NCBI GenBank assembly: GCA_034620365.1
Contig: JAQGEQ010000287.1
Span: 124,001 to 188,000 of the forward strand
DNA: 64,000 nt
Direction of reading: 5' to 3'
DNA from: Pegea sp. RAD2-039
Taxonomy: Eukaryota > Chordata > Thaliacea > Salpida > Salpidae
A model generated the notes under the pieces. The model worked only from the letters and a program-made list of their open reading frames with translations. It was not told the DNA's origin and did no database searches. Shown piece by piece: positions 48,283 through 59,988 of the stretch. Position 1 is the stretch's first letter; every line of letters starts with the position of its first letter. A program made the position numbers and the translations under genes.

Positions 48283-48838
48283 ATGGTTCTAAAAATTTGA
48301 AAGAAATGCAATTAAAGACAAGCTGAAACATACTAAACAATTACAACAGTAATATTTAAATGAATAACTTAAATCTAATATTTAAGTGAAAAAGAATTTA
48401 TTTGTTTGGCGAATTATTGCCAGATGTTTTTGGAGCTTAGTGTAGTTAAAGCTTAGCAACAGTTAATATCTTTTTGTTATATTTAATATATATTTAGAAT
48501 GAGGTTCTATTTGAATAAATTGTGATAAAAATGACTCTTTATAAACAGTTTTATTCTAACAACTGAGGCGATTAACACAACAATAAGTATACTTACAATA
48601 CGTGCTATCTACAACAAGTCTATGACCGAATGACAACCGCCTATACGATAGTTGCTTTCAACACATTTACATCAGCAATAAAATACTTTACTGTTATACA
48701 TAACTATGCCATACTATATACCTATAAACGTTTAGAAAAATAAGCAAAGTTTGTGTTTCTTAAAAAAAGGATTGTGCTTTTTTCACCTAGAAAATGTAAC
48801 TTGTTTCTAGAAAACTAAGTAATCAAACTACTTTCGTT
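48283..48838. repeat. Direct repeat A, copy 1 (about 0.55 kb)
   Basis: Nearly identical (by eye about 95%) and in the same orientation as 52816-53371, from TTTGAAAGAAATGCAATTAA to CTAAGTAATCAAACTACTTT. It contains a diverged LTR-like segment at 48545-48705 on the minus strand and, upstream, GTAGTTAAAGCTTAGCAACA, which resembles the leader after the LTR at 32800. Confidence 0.9.
48545..48705 (-). repeat. Diverged LTR-like segment in repeat A copy 1
   Basis: On the minus strand TAACAGTAAAGTATTTTATT, GATGTAAATGTGTTG and a GTTGTAGATAGCACGTATTG core follow the order of the family LTR at 25245-25435, with a final AATAAA-like AGAATAAAAC. Similarity is moderate. Confidence 0.45.
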
Positions 48839-50962
48839 TGATTACAATGTATAGTGGTTTAAATTAATCATACCTATGTAGTAGGCTTAGAATTTATTTT
48901 ATGAAGTCTTATGTGAGAAATAAACTATTTTAAAGTTTGTTGTCTTAGTTGCATTTTTATCCATACTGTTTTGATTAAACTCTATATACATAATGATTTT
49001 AATGCAGTATCCAATTGTTATAAATTACTATGGTCTTTAGTTTTAATAACAAATTGGTTATGCTTTTTATGAATTAACTTTTTGTGTTAATTGTTCATTG
49101 ATTTCAGAATGTGTATACTACTACATATATTAAAAGACTTAGGGAAAAATTTTGATAACTTGAATATCTTAACGTTTTTAGACTTTGTTTGAATAAATTG
49201 AAGCATACAAAACGTTTTTAAGCTTTGCATTATTTCGTTTCAAATGTTCTTCTAGTTAAATACTTTTGTACAAACTAAGCAAATGCTTATTGAATTAAAG
49301 AATGAACTATTTCTGAAAATTTTATTTGGAAAAAAAACTGAAATATAATTTGAAAAGTTTACTAAAAGAAAATTATTGACAAAAGTTATTAACTGCTATT
49401 TTGCATAAATGTATTATTTAAGATGTTTCAGAAAAGCTGTATGAATAAAGCATGAATCTTATAGTGTTCAATGAAAACCATTAGTTGTATAAGTAGAAAC
49501 GTTATATAGTAGCATCGGTGTAAATTCTAAAAATAATGCAAAGAACTGTGTTGAATTTTTCATAAAAGTTTTACTTTAAGTTGAAAAATTTGAGCCAACT
49601 ATTCAGGCTTACATAAGATAAAATAGACGAATGAAAAGATTATTATTTTAAGAATATTAATGAATAAAAATAAATAATTTCTAAACAGTGAATATTAAAA
49701 CAAATAACCTACATTTTTTTCAATATTTAGATAATATAGTTTCTATTATTAAACTCATCTTCCGCATGTCTGAATAAGATAGCTGTTCTGATTTTAAATA
49801 CTAAAAATTTGACTAGAATTATGTTTGCATAAACATTTTTGAAAAGTGGTTTGTTGGTTCAATTTAGAATTTTTAAAACTCACTTACAAACATTATCAAG
49901 ATAAATTAAAGATTAAATAAACTTGTCTATAAAGGAAATTAGTTATAAAAGCTAAAAGGGATCTTGCAGATATTTACAAAAATGAGGTTTATGCCAAAAA
50001 TGATGTATCAGAAATATTTAGCATGAGATTAGTTTTAATAATTTAAAAAACGTTTAAGTAAGAACAATCCTAACTGTCAATTGAAAATAAAATATAGGAA
50101 AGCTTAATAAAGCTGGTTTCAAGTAAATTCAGTTCTTTTAGTTGTTGAAAGCTGGTAATACAATAAAAATCTACTTCAAAATTTTTACTTGCTAATTTTT
50201 TGTAAAACTTTACGTAAAACAGAAATTCTTTAACTTCAAACTAGTGTAGCTTATTGTAAACACTTAGTATAAGTATTTGTTTTAGACTAAAGGTGTGAAA
50301 TTTTATTTTGATCATTGTTTTAAGCTTATATAAAAATGAGAAATTTAATGCCATAAATCTTCTATCCTAAAATTTAATATTAGTTTAGTCAATATTTTCT
50401 TGCTGTAGATATTTGAGTATAGATTTTACAGTTTTTCATCATAGCGTATTAGCTTAAAAACAGTATTAATACAGATAAAGTATAATCTAAATATACCAAA
50501 GCCATTAATTAAAAGTAAAGCTTTTTAAAAATACTTAGCCTGTAGCTATAACAGGCAGTATTGTTATTTTCAAACATTTGTATTTTAATGCAACTGTAGG
50601 TAACGTTTGTAAGTTATATAATACTAGTATAGTTTTATATTAGTATGTAAATTGACATAGAAAACAACCATACCCCCAAAAAACTTTTGTTTTGTTGCGC
50701 CTGGTCATGTCTGTCTGTAACAAAGATATTAAACAATTATTAAGAAAATTAATTCTTTTTTGACTATCTCGAAAGTAATTACTAATAAAAACAGTCTTTT
50801 CTTTTTTTAGCATTTAAGAGACAAGCAACGAGTATGTCTATAAGATGAATAAGTCTTTCGACATTTACTGCTTTTTGATTCACATATTTTTGCTAGTTAA
50901 TCTTTAAAAAAAATGACTTCATTGATTTCTTAATATGGATTATTGATAATACCTGTGAAAGG
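48839..50962. other. AT-rich intergenic stretch
   Basis: No coding or repeat structure recognised. Confidence 0.4.
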
Positions 50963-52726
50963 GCAATATAAGCAGGAAGCCAAATAGAAATAACTATTTA
51001 TTTATTTAAGTTCCATATAGACTAACTGTTATAACTCTATTGGACAAATTATTTAACAAAATATTGACTGTGTTAACCCTTACCCTGTTTACATAAACAG
51101 TAACTTCTATAGCAAGTACCAGTAGAAACAAAATGATTAGTGTTGAAAAACTTTAGGTAAAGATTTCTTGAAATTATCAACTAACTTTCGTTTTGCTAAA
51201 TTATAATTTCCAATTCCAAAAAGTATTTTTAATGAATCTTTTTTTAAGTCATACCAACCAGTTGACTGTCAGTTTGAAATTAACATACAGATTTATCTAC
51301 TAAAAGTTTGTAAATAAGTTCATACAACACACATTTATGTAGTCTTTTTACTCGTTAAAAACACTCTCAGTAATTTATTTTCAAAATTTAGATACTTTGG
51401 TAAACGTAAATGTAATTGACAGTATGTTCCGCCTGGTTGAATAGAGCATTCAAAAACAGATGGAAACTTAACATGAAGAGATAGTAAACCAATAAAAAGT
51501 TTTGAACCATATGGTTAAAAATATTTACCAGTGTTTTACAGTTTTATATTTAAGTGGGTTTTTTGGCTTTCAGTCTAGTTAATCGATTTTCCAAGTTCAC
51601 CGCTTGTTTATTAGAAAACGTAAAATATTTTTCAGCATTTTGAGATGATTACTAGTTATGACATTAAAAGAAAGAGATTTGAAATTAAGAGTACAAAACT
51701 TTAAATTGAATGTTTCAAAAATACTATTAAAGAACCAATAAGCTTAGATTGAAAATGTTCTCTTTTTAACTCTAGAGTTTGCCTCATAAGTATTTGTAAT
51801 CAATAACATAAAGTCTGAAATTTAAAAGATGCAGAGACAATTAATCTTAATATACGTCATTTATGACGTCCTCAACATGAGAAAACTACTGAATTTAATT
51901 TAAATGTTAAAACAATGAAAATCTAGGAAATTAAAATCAAGCAGTTAACATATGCTTGTCTAGTTTGCGTAATACAATTTGTGGCTAACGTTACAATCTT
52001 GTTTTAAACCATGATTTAGAAAAATAATATGAGGAAAAAACTAAAAAAATTGAATCTGTTTGCTTTTTAGCCCTTTAAATCTTTTAAATAAACGTGAAAT
52101 AAACCTACTAAGCGTTAGTCTAATAATCGTGTTTATGACTACACGAAAAGTTATTAGCTGAAGTCGTAATAAATTGAGTTTTTGAATTTCTGAAAATAAA
52201 TAATTTCAAAACAAATTGTTTAGTCCACTTTTCAGTGGTTAAAAGATTGATTATTTATTTATATCTATACATTTCCTTAATATTACTTTTAAAAAGCAGA
52301 GTTTTCACATAAGACTATTTTTAAAACAAAGAAACTAAAATGATACAGAAAAATTTCACTAAGAGCTTAACAGATTACCACTACTTTATTTGAAGATAAA
52401 AAATAGTTTGAACATGATATTCGAAAAGCAAGTAAAAGTAAAAGCTGAAACTTATGTAAATATGACCAAAATCATATCTTTTATCAAATCTCAATTTATT
52501 ACAACTTTAGCTTTTCGTTAAAAACTTGGTTGGCCAGAAATACTTAAGAAAATGACGCTTAGTTCAGATATACCGCATGTACAGGTTGACAATGAAACAA
52601 CAAAAAGAATAATTGTGTACTACTGCAACAACTTTTTTAAATTCTATATTTACCAGTTAAAAAGTTTAAACTTAAATAAAAAGATAATTATGTATTAATA
52701 TTAAAATTTGATTATTCAATCTTAAA
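50963..52726. repeat. Direct repeat B, copy 1 (about 1.76 kb)
   Basis: Matches 58164-59988 in the same orientation at about 95-97% by eye, from CAAATAGAAATAACTATTT to TTTGATTATTCAATC. It has no open frame, terminal repeat or tail that would identify a known element type. It carries a palindrome ACGTCATTTATGACGT at 51854-51869. Confidence 0.92.
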
Positions 52727-52815
52727 TAAACCGATTTAAAACAAATTTTTTGAACTATAATACATTTCATAGTTTTGAAATAAACTAATATTATTCAATT
52801 AGTAATCAAATTTCA

Positions 52816-53371
52816 AGGTTCCAGTAATTTGAAAGAAATGCAATTAAAGACAAGCAGAAACATACCAGACAATTTCAGCAACAGTAATATTTAAATGATT
52901 AACTTAAATCTAATATTTAAGTGAAAAAGAATTTATTTGTTTGGCGAATTATTGCCAGATGTTTTTGGAGCTTAGAGTAGTTAAAGCTTAGCAACGGTTA
53001 AGATCTTTTTATTATATTTAATATAGATTTAGAATGAGGTTCTATTTGAATAAATTGTGATAAAAATGACTCTTTATAAACAGTTTTATTCAAACAACTG
53101 AGGCGATTAACACAACAATAAGTATACTTACAATACGTGCTATCTACAACAAGCCTATGACCGAATGACAACCGCCTATACGATAGTTGCTTTCAACACA
53201 TTTACATCATCAATAAAATACTTTACTATTATACATAACTATGCCACACTATATACCTATAAACATTTAGAAAAATAAGCAAAGTTTGCGTTTCTTAAAA
53301 AAAGGATTGTGCTTTTTTCACCTAGAAAATGTAACTTGCTTCTAGAAAACTAAGTAATCAAACTACTTTCT
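52816..53371. repeat. Direct repeat A, copy 2
   Basis: Same content and orientation as 48283-48838, including the LTR-like segment (here 53067-53232). It begins only about 90 bases after the end of repeat B copy 1. Confidence 0.9.
53067..53232 (-). repeat. Diverged LTR-like segment in repeat A copy 2
   Basis: Same as 48545-48705 apart from a few substitutions. Confidence 0.45.
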
Positions 53372-54818
53372 TTTAATATCTGAATAATTTATTTTAATAT
53401 CTTTTTTAGTATCTGAATTTTTCTATTTAAAGAGAAAATATGTTCTCTCTTTTAAATCTGCATCATATTATTAGACTTTATTTTTGTCTTAAGGTCTCTT
53501 TCCTTAATTAGTGTCATCTTCAAAAGTACTGTTTTTAATTGTTTTTTATAGTATAAATATTGAATCTATGGAAGTTCAATTATAAAAAAGCTAGAATTTT
53601 TTAATTCAATTTAATATTTATTTGATTTCAATATTTATTTCTGCCTGATACTAGAAGATGACTAGTTTAAATTACTGAAAACTACTTTGTGTCCTTACAA
53701 CATCTCGTATAGAAGAATCTCTTTTAAGTATTAATGCTTGATATTATTGTGGATATATGAAGATATAAACATTTGCTTTGTAAATACCCACTAGTGTTGT
53801 AAATATATTAAACATAGAATATTATTTTTTCATATCTCACTTGTTTGATTTTACAGATCTATAATTTTATCATAGTCCTTGATGGTCACCTGATTAAAAA
53901 GGTCACATGAAAAGAATACACAAGTTTATAACGAGTGCCGAGATAGGTTGCATCTAGAACTAAAGAATCGTAGACAAGACATAAAAAAGCAGTTTACTTT
54001 TAAAAACAAGAAAATCGATCACCCGGAAAAAATTTATTCAAAAAAGTTAAATCCGTATATAACAAGTTACAATATTTTTTATACAGATAGAATCACGAAG
54101 AATTAACGGTTTGTCACGTGTCTTGGTAGTAATCACAGAATGAAATCTAGAAATGAATGTCAAAAAAAATTAATTTCAATAACTCTGTTTCCCTTTGAAG
54201 TAAATAAAAAAAGATAACAGAGAAAAACTAAGTTAAAACAAGGACAACCTTCAATTTGATCGAATAAACGTCGCGATACATAAGCCAGTGCCAGAAGATT
54301 GAGCTCTTTAATGATTGATAGTAGCACTTAGTTATTGTTTTTTTTCAAAAAGCTGTAAATTAGTTATATAGAAGCCTAAATATTCAACAAAACTTTTTGG
54401 ATACTCTGAAGTAAATAAAAACATCTTTTATTTAATTTTGTTTGCGAGCATCTTTTTCATAATCACTTAATAAAATTGTTAAATGATTTGATTAGAAATT
54501 ATAAAAACACTAGGATAGAAATAAGGTTTATTGTGAGCTCAAGGTTACTTACGTTCGTGAAGATTGCTAAGCAAAACAGTAACTTCTCTTCAAGCACAAA
54601 GAAGCGCTTTTCAGCAAAATCACTAGAATCAGAGAACTTATCATAATTTCATCGAATGAGAGGTATAGAAGTAGAAGTCATTTAACCAAGTTAAAGTTTT
54701 CTTGAAGTAGCAGCTTTAAACAAAACTTATTCTTCTGATTTATTACTGGCAAGACGGAATTAGGGCTGCAAGAATAAGGATTCTTACAGCAGTAGCAGAA
54801 ATGAAGATGAAATGAGAC
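53372..54818. other. AT-rich stretch downstream of the TIPE gene
   Basis: No second gene is seen. It should include the 3' UTR of the minus-strand TIPE gene; the GC-richer piece around 54230-54320 is unexplained. Confidence 0.35.
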
Positions 54819-55379
54819 TTATAAGATATTATTGTCAATAAGCTCCTTAATTCTTGTAGCAATTATATCTAGATGAGGTCGGTACTCTCCAGACTTTTCG
54901 AACAGTTTATCCAGGAAGTCAATATCACTAAGAAGATCAAATATGGTATTAATACGTTCCTTGGACTTGTTTTTGAGGTGACCAGTGACCAATTGATGAA
55001 GAAGGGTACGGCCTTCAGTAATTTGCTTCGACAAAACGTATTTATCGAAGGTGAATTCCACTTCATAGAAGCTGACTATAGTCAGAGCCGTATACCGGGT
55101 TTTATTATGAAGCTTTTCAGCAAATTTCATTTCATCAGCACTAAACCTTTCATTTCGTTGCAACACACCAATCTTAATCATGATCTTCATCAGGTCCTTG
55201 ATGAGCTTAGCTGCTGTTTTCTTGTTCTTGTAATCTTTTAATACTTTGTACAACTCATCTAAAATCTCATTAGTTCGCTCATCTATCAACATCTTTGAAA
55301 AATTTTTCGAAGCCATTTTACCAAGTATCTTCTTCTGAACTTGCATGGCAAGGTCCTTCGACTTGATATCATCAGTCAT
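54819..55379 (-). CDS. TNFAIP8/TIPE-family protein, 186 aa, single coding exon
   Basis: TIPE proteins are cytosolic helical-bundle proteins with a hydrophobic cavity that carry phosphoinositides and modulate cell death, immunity and migration. The start ATG at 55379 gives MTDDIKSKDLAMQVQKKILG, aligning with the family's conserved SKNLAxQAQKKILGK start. Then LIDERTNEILDELYKV, KLIKDLMKIMIKIGVLQRNE, VSFYEVEFTFDKYVLSKQIT, LLHQLVTGHL, INTIFDLLSDIDFL and YRPHL follow in family order to the stop at 54819. Length 186 matches TIPE2 (184) and TNFAIP8 (198). The frame is open up to 55457, but an acceptor (TGCTTTTTAG) at about 55420 and the poor fit of that part show that a non-coding or short upstream exon precedes this one. 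It is flanked by the repeat A/B duplications. Confidence 0.93.
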   Translation of the reverse strand: MTDDIKSKDLAMQVQKKILGKMASKNFSKMLIDERTNEILDELYKVLKDYKNKKTAAKLIKDLMKIMIKIGVLQRNERFSADEMKFAEKLHNKTRYTALTIVSFYEVEFTFDKYVLSKQITEGRTLLHQLVTGHLKNKSKERINTIFDLLSDIDFLDKLFEKSGEYRPHLDIIATRIKELIDNNIL

Positions 55380-55409
55380 TATAGATGTTGGTAGAATAAA
55401 CAACCTAAC

Positions 55410-55422
55410 AGTAAACCCTAAA
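55410..55422 (-). other. Probable 3' splice site before the TIPE coding exon
   Basis: Minus-strand CTTCTGCTTTTTAG|GGTTTAC, about 40 bases before the ATG. The upstream exon was not located. Confidence 0.5.
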
Positions 55423-55459
55423 AAGCAGAAGTTTAAAAGTAAAATAATTATGTTCAATT

Positions 55460-58163
55460 AGAAGTTTGTAATTAAATAAATCATCATAATTTTTCATAAC
55501 AAAAACATTTTTACAATGACAAATTTTTAATTAGATTTTTTGATACATTTACATGGTAGAGTAGGTTTGTATTTGTAGTTGTGCTATGTTTAACTCAAAA
55601 TATAATTTTTGGGTACAAATTTTAACTTTAAAAGTTTAATAAAAATAGTAGAATAATTTTGGGCAAGTCAACTATTTAAAGAAAATTAAGAAAATCAAAC
55701 TCTTATTTTGTACTTAAGCAACCGGTTTACTTTAGTAAAATAATTTTTCAGTTTGAAATAGACTTTAAAGAATTTGTAAAGTTAAAAATCTTAAACCATT
55801 TTCTAAATGTTTAAAAAAATTTTAGCACAAAAATAATAAAACAACTTTTAACTGTAATCACAAAAAAAATAAATTAGATGACTTCAATAAGTGTTGCAAA
55901 TTATCAGTTAAATAATTAATAAAACAATTAAACATAAAAAAGGTCCAAATAGAATTTAATATGTTCTTATCAAAACATATAACCGTTCAAATTTAAAAAA
56001 TGTACAAAATTAGTGAATAACGTTATTTATTTGAAGAATTATAGTTTATTAAGAATAGCAGCTTATTAACTAAACCTATATTTATGAAAAGCCATATTCT
56101 CACTTCGAAAGACAACTAAAATAAAACTGGTTAATGAAATTTGCTGACGCTTATACATAATACCAAATAATTTATAGTTTATTGGAAAAATTAAAATCAG
56201 TAAACATTGCTAAAAACTTTTTGCTCTAAAAAAGTAAAATAATTCATTCTTAAGCTAAAAGGAAGTATTATATAAAATATCTTCTATAAATGTTTCAGCA
56301 AAAAGTAAGAAAAATTAATTAAAAAATGCAATGAATTTATAAAATGTAAATAAAAAAAAACATTTTTCTAAAAGCAGTATTTTTTTAATACAAAATTAAA
56401 TATTTATCTTATTAAAATATACTTTTATAACTGTTTCAAGAAAAATGATATTAGAGAGAATCTAAGTTTCTAAATAAATGTAATAGCTCAAACTAGTTAA
56501 TGATATTTTAGTCCAAGAAAAGAAATATAAATTCCAAGAAAGAATTATAAATTCATAGTTTTACAATTTATTACAAAAGTTTGATTTCTAAAAGTTTTTT
56601 TTTAAGTTTTTACAAAAATTACTATAAACTATATTCTTAAAGCTATTTTCTAAATTACATCAGAATGGAAACCAAACAAAATGTTCAAAAGGTATTTATA
56701 AAAAATCTTTATTCACATGTTAGTTTTGTACCAAGATAATTTTGAAAATTTTCATTCTATATTAATCTTTCAGCATAATGTTAAAAATATCACAAAAACT
56801 CGACATATAAAATCTCGCTTATTTTTAACGATATTATATTTGAATAAGCCTCAATTTAGAAAATAAGGCCGATAAATAAATGCATTGCCTATGCCTTTAA
56901 AATTAATGATAATTTCTTTTTAATTAGATGATGCCAGAAGCTAAACAAATGTAAATATCTATTGTTTCGTTCATTTAACAAATAAAAACCGTGAAAAGTA
57001 GAAACATTGCTGAATGTAGACGTGATTAATGCCATAATTAATTGTTAATTCAAGAAGAAAAATAAAAAAAATACCTTAAAATGAATTAGCTGAGGCATCA
57101 ACAAAGAGACAAAGAGTATAGAACTTAATATTGTTCAAAAGTTTTCAAATTAAAAAAATATTTTTGTAACGCTCAAAAGCTTTCAATTAATCAGTTCGAC
57201 TGGAAACGTTTCTTTTAGTTAGTTTTTGAAAGTGAAACATTTTTACGGAAGTATTCATTTTTCATTCACCAGCAGCGCTTATACTCTACAACTTTCAAAG
57301 GTTTTCAGTTTTTGTAAAAACTTTGACGTCTGATTTACAGGCGGTTGATATTTCATTTTTCAATCTAAAACCTAAATCAACTAGTTAGATAATATTCTAT
57401 ATACAGAAAAATTATCATATTTATATATGAACACCTTTAACTTTGCATAATAATTGTAAAAACAAAATATGTTTAGATGAATAAATTTATAAGTTTGTAG
57501 ACTTTTTCTTAAATGCGAATTTTTATAATTGTCGAACATTTAAAAGCTTTTTAATGAATAATGATAATAATAAAAAAATCAAACAACAAACTCACGAGAA
57601 AGTTAAAAGACAAAGTAATTTCTAAAGTTATAAACAAACCGACTGAATTCTATGGTTTAATTTTTAAATAAATTGATACTTTAAAACTAGACTTAAACTT
57701 TTTGTGAAATATTAGTGGGTGAGAAATAGAAAGATTTAAAAAATAAACAAACTATTCTTAGTAATAAATTTTATTTTCATAATTACTATCTTTTATAAAC
57801 TAAAATTAAATAACTTCACAATGTTCTCTGCTAATGCATCCGTATTCCTGTTGACTTTAGTAGAAATTTTTTAAGTCATTTTATAATTAAGAATGAAAAT
57901 TCCTTACAATTAAAAACAGATCAGAATGTTGGCCATACTACTGAAAGATTATCGAAATTCAATCTGAACTAGCAAGAAAGTACGTTGCTGTTCTTTTTAC
58001 AGTTTGAAAAACAAGGAAGCCACCGTTAAATGACGTAACTTCTATATAGCATCATTAATTGAAAAATAATAATATTTTATGGGATATTGAATTGTTTATT
58101 TACTTAAACCTTTAAGCAGCCAAGAAACTAAACAAAACAAATATGAATTAAAAAAAACATAGA
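55460..58163. other. AT-rich intergenic stretch
   Basis: Holds the unseen promoter or first exon of the TIPE gene. No coding signal or repeat recognised. Confidence 0.4.
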
Positions 58164-59988
58164 CCAGGATAATAAAGCAAAAAGTCAAATAGAAATAACT
58201 ATTTTTTTATTTAAGTTCCATTTAAGTTAACTGTTATAACTCTATTAGACAAATTATTTAACAAAATATTGACTCTGTCAACCCTTACCCAGTTTACATA
58301 AACAGTAACTTCTATAGCAAGTACAAGTAGAAACAAAATGATTAGTGTTGAAAAACCTTAGGTAAAGATTTCTTGAAATTATCAACTAACTTCCGTTTTG
58401 CTAAATTATAATTTCTTATTCCAAAAAGTATTTTTAATGAATCTTTTTTTAAGTCATATCAACCAGTTGACTGTCAGTTTGAAATTAACATACAGATTTA
58501 TCTACTAAAAGTTTGTAAATAAGTTCATACAACACACAGGATATCAATGACAGTGGTAAAATGAAATTTAAATTATACAATTGAGTGTTTTAACGTGAAA
58601 CTACTCGATTTATGTAGTCTTTTTACTCGTTAAAAACACTCTCAGTAATTTATTTTCAAAATTTAGATACTTTGGTAAACGTAAATGTAATTGACAGTAT
58701 GTTCCGCCTGGTTGAATAGAGCATTCAAAAACAGATGGAAACTTAACATGAAGAGATAGTAAACCAATAAAAAGTTTTGAACCATATGGTTGAAAATATT
58801 TACCAGTGTTTTACAGTTTTATATTTAAGTGGGTTTTTTGGCTTTCAGTCTAGTTAACCGATTTTCCAAGTTCACCGCTTGTTTATTAGAAAACGTAAAA
58901 TATTTTTCAGCATTTTGAGATGATTACTAGTTATGACATTAAAAGATTTGAGATTAAGAGTACAAAACTTTAAATTAAATGTTTAAAAAACTTTTATTAA
59001 AGAACCAATAAGCTTAGATTGAAAATGTTCTCTTTTTAACTCTAGAGTTTGCCTCGTAAGTATTTGTAATTAATAACATAAAGTCTGAAATTTAAAAGAT
59101 GCAGAGACAATTAATCTTAATATACGTCATGTATGACGTCATCAACATGAGAAAACTACTGAATTTAATTTAAATGTTAAAACAATGAAAATCTAGGAAA
59201 TTAAAATCAAGCAGTTAACATATGCTTGTCTAGTTTGCGTAATACAATTTGTGGCTAACGTTACAATCTTGTTTTAAACCATGATTTAGAAAAATAATAT
59301 GAGGAAAAAACTAAAAAAATTGAATCTATTTGCTTTTTAGCCCTTTAAATCTTTTAAATAAACGTGAAATAAACCTACTAAGCGTTAGTCTAATAATCGT
59401 GTTTATGACTACACGAAAAGTTATTAGCTGAAGTCGTAATAAATTGAGTTTTTGAATTTCTGAAAATAAATAATTTCAAAACAAATTGTTTAGTGCACTT
59501 TTCAGTGGTTAAAAGATTGATTATTTATTTATATCTATACATTTCCTTAATGTGACTTTTAAAAAGCAGAGTTTTCACATAAGACTATTTTTAAAACAAA
59601 GAAACTAAAATGATACAGAAAAATTTCACTAAGAGCTTAACAGATTACTACTACTTTATTTGAAGATAAAAAATAGTTTGAACATGATATTCGAAAAGCA
59701 AGTAAAACTAAAAGCTGAAACTTATATAAATATGAGCAAAATCCTATCTTGTATCAAATCAAATTAACTATAGCTTTTCGTTAAAAACTTGGTTCGCCAG
59801 AAATACTTAAGAAAATGACGCTTAGTTCAGATTTACCTCATGTACAGGTTGACAATGAAACAACAAAAAGAATAATTGTGTACTACTGCAACAATCTTTT
59901 TTAAATTCTATATTTACCAGATAAAAAGTTTAAACATAAATAAAAAGTTAATTATGCATTAATATTAAAATTTGATTATTCAATCCTA
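58164..59988. repeat. Direct repeat B, copy 2 (about 1.82 kb)
   Basis: Second copy of 50963-52726. It differs by scattered substitutions, a small deletion near 58940, and a 69-base block at about 58540-58608 (from GGATATCAATGACAG) absent from copy 1. The palindrome ACGTCATGTATGACGT is at 59124-59139. Confidence 0.92.

Noticed and set aside
54873-55241. 122-codon plus-strand frame
   Set aside because: Antisense shadow of the TIPE coding exon.
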